NCBI RefSeq assembly: GCF_000717185.1
Contig: NZ_JNYE01000114.1
Span: forward strand, 1 to 27,811
Source: Kitasatospora phosalacinea
GTDB taxonomy: Bacteria; Actinomycetota; Actinomycetes; Streptomycetales; Streptomycetaceae
Length of the DNA: 27,811 bases
Reading direction: 5' to 3'
The position numbers were made by a program, and so were the translations under genes. Positions 25,001 to 27,811 of the stretch are shown here, in pieces (position 1 is the first letter of the stretch; each line of letters begins with the position of its first letter). The notes below the pieces were generated by a model that made no database searches, was not told the DNA's origin, and worked only from the letters and a program-made list of their open reading frames with translations.

Positions 25001-26460
25001 TGCAACGGCAGCTCCAGCACCTTCCCGGGCACGGCCGAGCCGTTCGCCGCGTCCGCGACCCGCTGCCACTGCGCCGGGACGGCCACCGACGCCGAGGGCA
25101 GCGGCGGCCGCACCCAGGTCACCACCGCGCCCGTCCACAGCGGCCACGGGTACGCCAGCGCGGCCGCCACCGCGACGGCGGCCGCCACCCGGGGGGCCTT
25201 CCGCCCGGCGTCCAGGGCGCGCTGCACCGCCGCGCCCGCCAGCACCGCCACCACCAGCACCAGCAGCACGCCGAACTTGCTCATCGGCTCGCGGAACAGC
25301 CACATCCCCGGCAGGTGCGCGTACAGCCACGCGTTCACCGCCGCCAGCGGCGGGTGCAGCCCCTTGCACAGCAGCACCAGGACGCCCGTCGCCACCGCCA
25401 GCGCCCGCATCGCCCACCGGGTCCGGCGCGGCCCCGGCGGCAGCACCGCCCCCGCCAGTGCCAGCAGCGCCGGAACCCAGCGCGCCGCCCCCCACGGCGC
25501 CCGGTCCACCGCCGCCGCGAACGGGTAGTACTCGGCGTGCGACCAGCCCCAATGCGCGTTCAGCGCAAGGATGTTGGGCAGGGTGTTGCGCACCTGCGTC
25601 CACGCCCACGCCTGCACGTTGGTCTGCGCGCTGAAGTCCGTCCCCGAACCCCCACCGGTCAGCGTCACCGCCTGCGGCACCAGCCACCACAGCTGCACCA
25701 GCACCAGCAGCGGCAGCGCCCGCCCGACCAGCCCCAGCACCGGCCGCCACCGCCCGCCGGTCAGCGGCGCCGCGACCAGCGCCACCGCGGCCGTCGCCCC
25801 CGCCACCACCGCCAGCAGCGGCGGATTCATCCCCAGGTAGCACAGCGGCAGCGCACTCAGCACCACCGTCCGCACCCGCACCCGCAGCCCCGCCGCCGCC
25901 CGCAGCAGGTGCCCGCCGAACCACGCCACCAGCGCCGTCGCCAGCACCGGCAGCGGATTGAGCAACGACACCAGCGTGTACACGTTCACCACCGCCAGCA
26001 GCCCCGCGCACGCCGCCGCCAGCGGATGCCGCAACCACACCGACGCCAGCCGCGCCACCCCCGTCGCCGCCCCCGCCAGCACCAGCCCGTACAGCACCGC
26101 CTGCGCCACCCCCGGCCCCAGCCCGACCAGGCCGCACAGCCGGACCAGCAGCAGGTCCGGCAGCCGGACGATCTCGTACGAGGGCCCGCCCGTCCCGGTG
26201 ATCTGGTGCCCCCACACGCTCCCCAGCTCCGCCCCCAGCGCCTCCCGCCGGAACGGCCCCACGTCCCCCGTCGCGAAGTCCCGCCCGGGCCGGAACCACA
26301 GCAGTGGCAGCAGTGCCGCGAGGGTTCCGGGCAGGGCGTAGCGGGTGAGTGGGTCGTGGTGGCGGTGGGTGAGGCGGCGCAGGGTGCGCAGGAGGCCGTG
26401 GAGGGAGGTGGGTGCGGTGGCGGCGGTGACGCGGCGGGGGGTGGGGACGGTGGTGGTCAC
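22009..26460 (-). CDS. AftD-like GT-C arabinofuranosyltransferase fused to a GT2 glycosyltransferase
   Basis: A 1,483-residue membrane protein. The first 550 residues hold many membrane helices in the GT-C arrangement of the alpha-(1->3)-arabinofuranosyltransferase family (AftD, DUF3367), with motifs such as LVSLLNPLPV, GTDFSAQTNVQAWAW, LALNAHWGWSHAEYYPF and FREPMSKFG. A large extracytoplasmic part has two related beta-sandwich units (APRICLWQDGPNGCAVE and PARLCLWQGGPDRCAEL), probably glycan-binding. A last helix (AVGLSAATVLACATVLL) ends near 1165. From about residue 1187 (Met, base 22902) a complete GT2 domain follows: VVVPTRDS, LHLDSDM, WSEDKDLDLRV. No stop separates the parts. A modest ribosome site (GAGG) precedes that internal ATG, so separate translation is possible. 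GTG at 26460 overlaps the previous stop (GTGA). It probably transfers sugars from polyprenyl carriers to an envelope glycan; the product is unknown. Confidence 0.85.
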   Translation of the reverse strand: MTTTVPTPRRVTAATAPTSLHGLLRTLRRLTHRHHDPLTRYALPGTLAALLPLLWFRPGRDFATGDVGPFRREALGAELGSVWGHQITGTGGPSYEIVRLPDLLLVRLCGLVGLGPGVAQAVLYGLVLAGAATGVARLASVWLRHPLAAACAGLLAVVNVYTLVSLLNPLPVLATALVAWFGGHLLRAAAGLRVRVRTVVLSALPLCYLGMNPPLLAVVAGATAAVALVAAPLTGGRWRPVLGLVGRALPLLVLVQLWWLVPQAVTLTGGGSGTDFSAQTNVQAWAWTQVRNTLPNILALNAHWGWSHAEYYPFAAAVDRAPWGAARWVPALLALAGAVLPPGPRRTRWAMRALAVATGVLVLLCKGLHPPLAAVNAWLYAHLPGMWLFREPMSKFGVLLVLVVAVLAGAAVQRALDAGRKAPRVAAAVAVAAALAYPWPLWTGAVVTWVRPPLPSASVAVPAQWQRVADAANGSAVPGKVLELPLQGYYQVLTDWGFHGVDDLPRNLLTRPLLQRLPGGYFDNASGPARLLALAEDGLAAGDADAAAGALRALGVGQVLVRRDLRTTAGDAATADPAVLAAALDRLPGARRTLATPVADLYELPSPAGAPAGLLLDPAADPRTTAAAAARGAATTVDPAVPVDAARLAFTAAGGAEVRLRADGGPYAARVERGAGAAYLPSRTAEGVRLADAGRAAVDGVPVPAAPELRLDLPAEATPAALLVGPEVLPWQPGRPVAVRPGDRVAVALADGPELTADPDAQADGGCGGATDRAGDGSWVLRAEQGTACVRLPLADPPADGLVAVAVEYRGSAPRICLWQDGPNGCAVERRLPAAADWQTFRTVLRLAPGTTGAVLYGYADADGTRPGDAAYRAPAATALGVAAEATAAAGDAPLPLGPGPHRVDADPGLPAAGPPAFSALQDCGRTDGRGFAEAGLSATPLGTDGVRLTARAHTACVRAPVDAFEPGTGHRPGSYRLSVNYRTVSGSPARLCLWQGGPDRCAELPRTVDGPQWHTLDTVVTPPADVRDLALYLYADGDDVGTTAVEYTGVRLTPVLPLAVRIDPAAFATPAVAAVPDGAGRYRARLSGVDGPAVVTLPDSADPRWELTGLPAGWSARPLTLDGYRAAWLVDGRGDAELRVAFGPDRWWRAAVGLSAATVLACATVLLPRRRTSPDPRPLEPVRPPMSAAPSAPSARPAPAAPRIAVVVPTRDSVPQVGRLLDSLVQQREGLEVLVNEDARTSRPLAPALPAFHARGLDVRLARDNPSRAAGRRRGVRLTSAAVVLHLDSDMTAGPGLLAECRRLIEDEGYDALVIPEVSVGEGFWSRCKVLEKRCWDGDRSVESLRCLRRELYDRVGGHDEGLVWSEDKDLDLRVRAAGARIATTRSVLVHDEGRTTLRAAMRKKAHYAATAGRYAARHPRHFAAQAGPWRLPVLAARAWRLSRDPLLTAGLLLLKTCEFAAAGAALLTAPLPGAHRRGARG

Positions 26461-26670
26461 TGCGGGGCACCGCCGGGGGTGAGGGTGGGGTGGGTGGGCC
26501 GGAACCACAGCAGTGGCAGCAGCGCCGCGAGGGCTCCCGGCAGGGCGTAGCGGATGAGCGGGTCGCGGTGGGTGAGGGTGCGCAGGAGGCCGTGGAGGGA
26601 GGTGGGTGCGACGGTGGCGGCGGGGCGGCGGGGGGTGGGGACGGTGGTGGTCACTGGGCGGCACCGCCGG
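26288..26670. repeat. Imperfect tandem duplication of the AftD-like gene start
   Basis: Segment 26288-26476 (start of the AftD-like gene) and segment 26497-26670 (the 65-aa ORF) are closely similar, including the GTGA junction, the upstream CCGGCGGTGCC and the GGAACCACAGCAGTGGCAGC stretch. They differ by substitutions and a few in-frame insertions in the THRHHDP region. Confidence 0.75.
26457..26654 (-). CDS. 65-aa ORF duplicating the N-terminus of the AftD-like protein
   Basis: The peptide VTTTVPTPRRPAATVAPTSL...DPLIRYALPGALAALLPLLW is nearly the same as the first 60 residues of the next gene (VTTTVPTPRRVTAATAPTSL...DPLTRYALPGTLAALLPLLW). It then ends with THPTLTPGGAPQ. It contains one hydrophobic helix. 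Both ends are 4-base GTGA overlaps: with the GT4 stop before it and the AftD-like start after it, so a ribosome could pass through all three genes. It arose by a tandem duplication of the gene's 5' end. Whether it is a functional membrane peptide or a passive relic is unknown. Confidence 0.65.
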   Translation of the reverse strand: MTTTVPTPRRPAATVAPTSLHGLLRTLTHRDPLIRYALPGALAALLPLLWFRPTHPTLTPGGAPQ

Positions 26671-27760
26671 AGACGGCGTGGGCGTGCAGCGGGGGGAGTC
26701 CGGCGGCCGCGACGGCCGTGCGCAGGACGGCCTCCGCGACCTCGTCCCAGGGCAGCGCCCCGCCCCGCCAGCCGGTGGGGGACGGGGCGGCGGCCAGGGC
26801 GGGCAGTTGTTCGGCGAGGGCCCGGGCCAGGGCCCCCGGGTTCGGGGCCACCAGGCGACCGCCTGCCGCCGGGACGGAGTCGCACAGGCCCGGGCGCCGG
26901 TAGCCGATCGTCGGGGTGCCCATCGCCGCGGCCTCGTCCACCACCAGCGCCCAGCCCTCCCGGATCGAGGTCGCCACCAACACGTGGGCCCGGGCCAGCA
27001 GTTCGTCCCGCCGCGCGGTCGGCACCCGCCCGTGGAACACCGTCCCCGGCGGTGCCAGCCGCTCCAGCCGGGCCCGCTCCGGCCCGTCCCCGACGATCCA
27101 CAGCCGGGCCTGCGGCATCCGGCGGCGCAGCAGCGCGAACGCCGCCAGCACGTGGTCCACCTGCTTCACCGGCGACAGCCGCCCCAGGAACGCCACCGTC
27201 GGCACCTGCTCCCGCGCCACCTGCGGCCGCGCCCGCCGGGTGTGCCCCTCCGGCACCAGGTGCAGGTCGCGCAGCCCGTACGCGCGCAGCGACTCCCGGC
27301 TGGACGGCGAGACGGTCAGCACCGGCGTCCCGCGCAGCGAGCGCAGCCAGAGCGGCTCGGCCACGTACCGGCCCAGCCAGGACAGCGGCGGCGGGAACCG
27401 GGCGTCCCAGATCTCCCGCGCGACCTGGTGCACCAGCGCGACGGTCGGCGTCCCCGCCGACCAGGCCGCGCAGCCGAACGGGCGGGTGTTCACCTCGTCC
27501 ACCAGCAGGTCGAACCGTCCCGTCCCGTGCGAGGCGTACCACTGCCGGGCGGCCCGGTACACCCCCAGCGGGCCGCCGCCGCGCACGATCCGCACGCCCT
27601 CCCGCGACTCCCGGCCGGGGGCGCCGGGCGCGGCCGCGGTCACCAGCGTGACCCGGTGCCCGGCCGCGGCCCACCGGGTGACCACCTCGTGGGTGTACAC
27701 CTCGGCGCCTCCGGCCTCGGGGTGGGCGGTGTCCTTCCAGTTGAAGACGCAGATGCGCAT
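26651..27760 (-). CDS. GT4-family glycosyltransferase
   Basis: Cytoplasmic or membrane-associated GT-B transferase using a nucleotide sugar, 369 residues. The N-terminal domain starts MRICVFNWKDTAHPEAGGAEVYTHEV, typical of GT4 (Gly-rich acceptor loop). The C-terminal domain has TVAFLGRLSPVKQVDHVLAA, LWIVGDGPERARLE, FHGRVP and the EX7E motif in REGWALVVDEAAAMGTP. ATG at 27760 is supported by homology-like N-terminal residues, while the ribosome site (CGAGG) is modest. It is the first gene of the operon visible here and its stop overlaps the next start (GTGA). Genes further upstream may lie outside the window. Donor and acceptor cannot be told. Confidence 0.92.
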   Translation of the reverse strand: MRICVFNWKDTAHPEAGGAEVYTHEVVTRWAAAGHRVTLVTAAAPGAPGRESREGVRIVRGGGPLGVYRAARQWYASHGTGRFDLLVDEVNTRPFGCAAWSAGTPTVALVHQVAREIWDARFPPPLSWLGRYVAEPLWLRSLRGTPVLTVSPSSRESLRAYGLRDLHLVPEGHTRRARPQVAREQVPTVAFLGRLSPVKQVDHVLAAFALLRRRMPQARLWIVGDGPERARLERLAPPGTVFHGRVPTARRDELLARAHVLVATSIREGWALVVDEAAAMGTPTIGYRRPGLCDSVPAAGGRLVAPNPGALARALAEQLPALAAAPSPTGWRGGALPWDEVAEAVLRTAVAAAGLPPLHAHAVSGGAAQ

Positions 27761-27811
27761 GGCCTCGGCTCGGGTCGTGGGTGGGGATGCGGGGCGTGGG
27801 GCGGGGAGGGT

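Noticed and set aside
21365..26470. 1,701-residue minus-strand ORF ending in the sortase
   Set aside because: The upstream 1,480 residues are Gly/Ala/Arg shadow translation of the AftD-like gene; the sortase starts at 22012.
22030..26550. 1,506-residue plus-strand ORF opposite the AftD-like gene
   Set aside because: Antisense shadow typical of very high GC; low-complexity Gly/Arg/Gln composition and no motifs.
1..27811. Mobile elements, integrase attachment sites, biosynthetic gene cluster cores
   Set aside because: No transposase, integrase, polyketide or peptide synthetase signature was found in any frame examined.

Overview
The window is very GC-rich with almost exclusively G/C third codon positions, GTG starts, AGGAGG-type ribosome sites and Sec-secreted multidomain glycosidases. 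This points to a Streptomycetaceae actinomycete (Streptomyces or Kitasatospora). No tRNA, rRNA, CRISPR array or transposase gene was recognised.

Left part (1-8710): secreted glycan degradation. A GH3 enzyme with an inserted PA14 domain and F5/8 type C (discoidin) modules (+ strand) converges on a GH92 alpha-mannosidase with ricin-type lectin repeats followed by a GH76 alpha-1,6-mannanase (- strand). The set fits attack on yeast/fungal mannan. Two of the three genes are damaged. The second F5/8 module of GH3 has lost about 128 bp and its frame. GH76 has an in-frame TGA just after its catalytic Asp-Asp pair, plus a deletion and frame change fusing it to a headless F5/8 module. The defective modules share a 78-bp perfect inverted repeat, so either recombination or repeat misassembly is likely. 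A LacI-type near-palindrome precedes GH92.

Middle part (8711-15255): a C-terminal HIT-domain remnant with an unassigned opposite-strand coding-like fragment. Next comes a translationally coupled three-gene unit (UDP-GlcNAc 2-epimerase, small two-helix membrane protein with a frameshift, processive QxxRW glycosyltransferase) that looks like a surface or extracellular polysaccharide module. Then follow a secreted SGNH hydrolase, a TetR regulator with a perfect 24-bp palindrome in its promoter, and a divergent ankyrin-repeat protein.

Right-middle part (15262-21349): an aldehyde dehydrogenase/zinc alcohol dehydrogenase pair with a TetR-like operator candidate; a secreted CBM56/beta-helix protein (probably beta-glucan-directed) behind a GAGAGCGCTCTC palindrome; and a secreted protein made only of two CBM20 modules, with inverted repeats upstream including a CTTGCTGCAAG palindrome of MalR type.

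Right end (21365-27760, - strand): a tight operon in which every junction is a 4-base start/stop overlap. It contains a GT4 glycosyltransferase, a 65-residue ORF that duplicates the N-terminus of the next gene, a 1,483-residue fusion of an AftD-like GT-C membrane arabinofuranosyltransferase with a GT2 domain, and a class E sortase. It looks like a cell-envelope glycan assembly unit tied to surface-protein anchoring, and is the most unusual intact part of the window.
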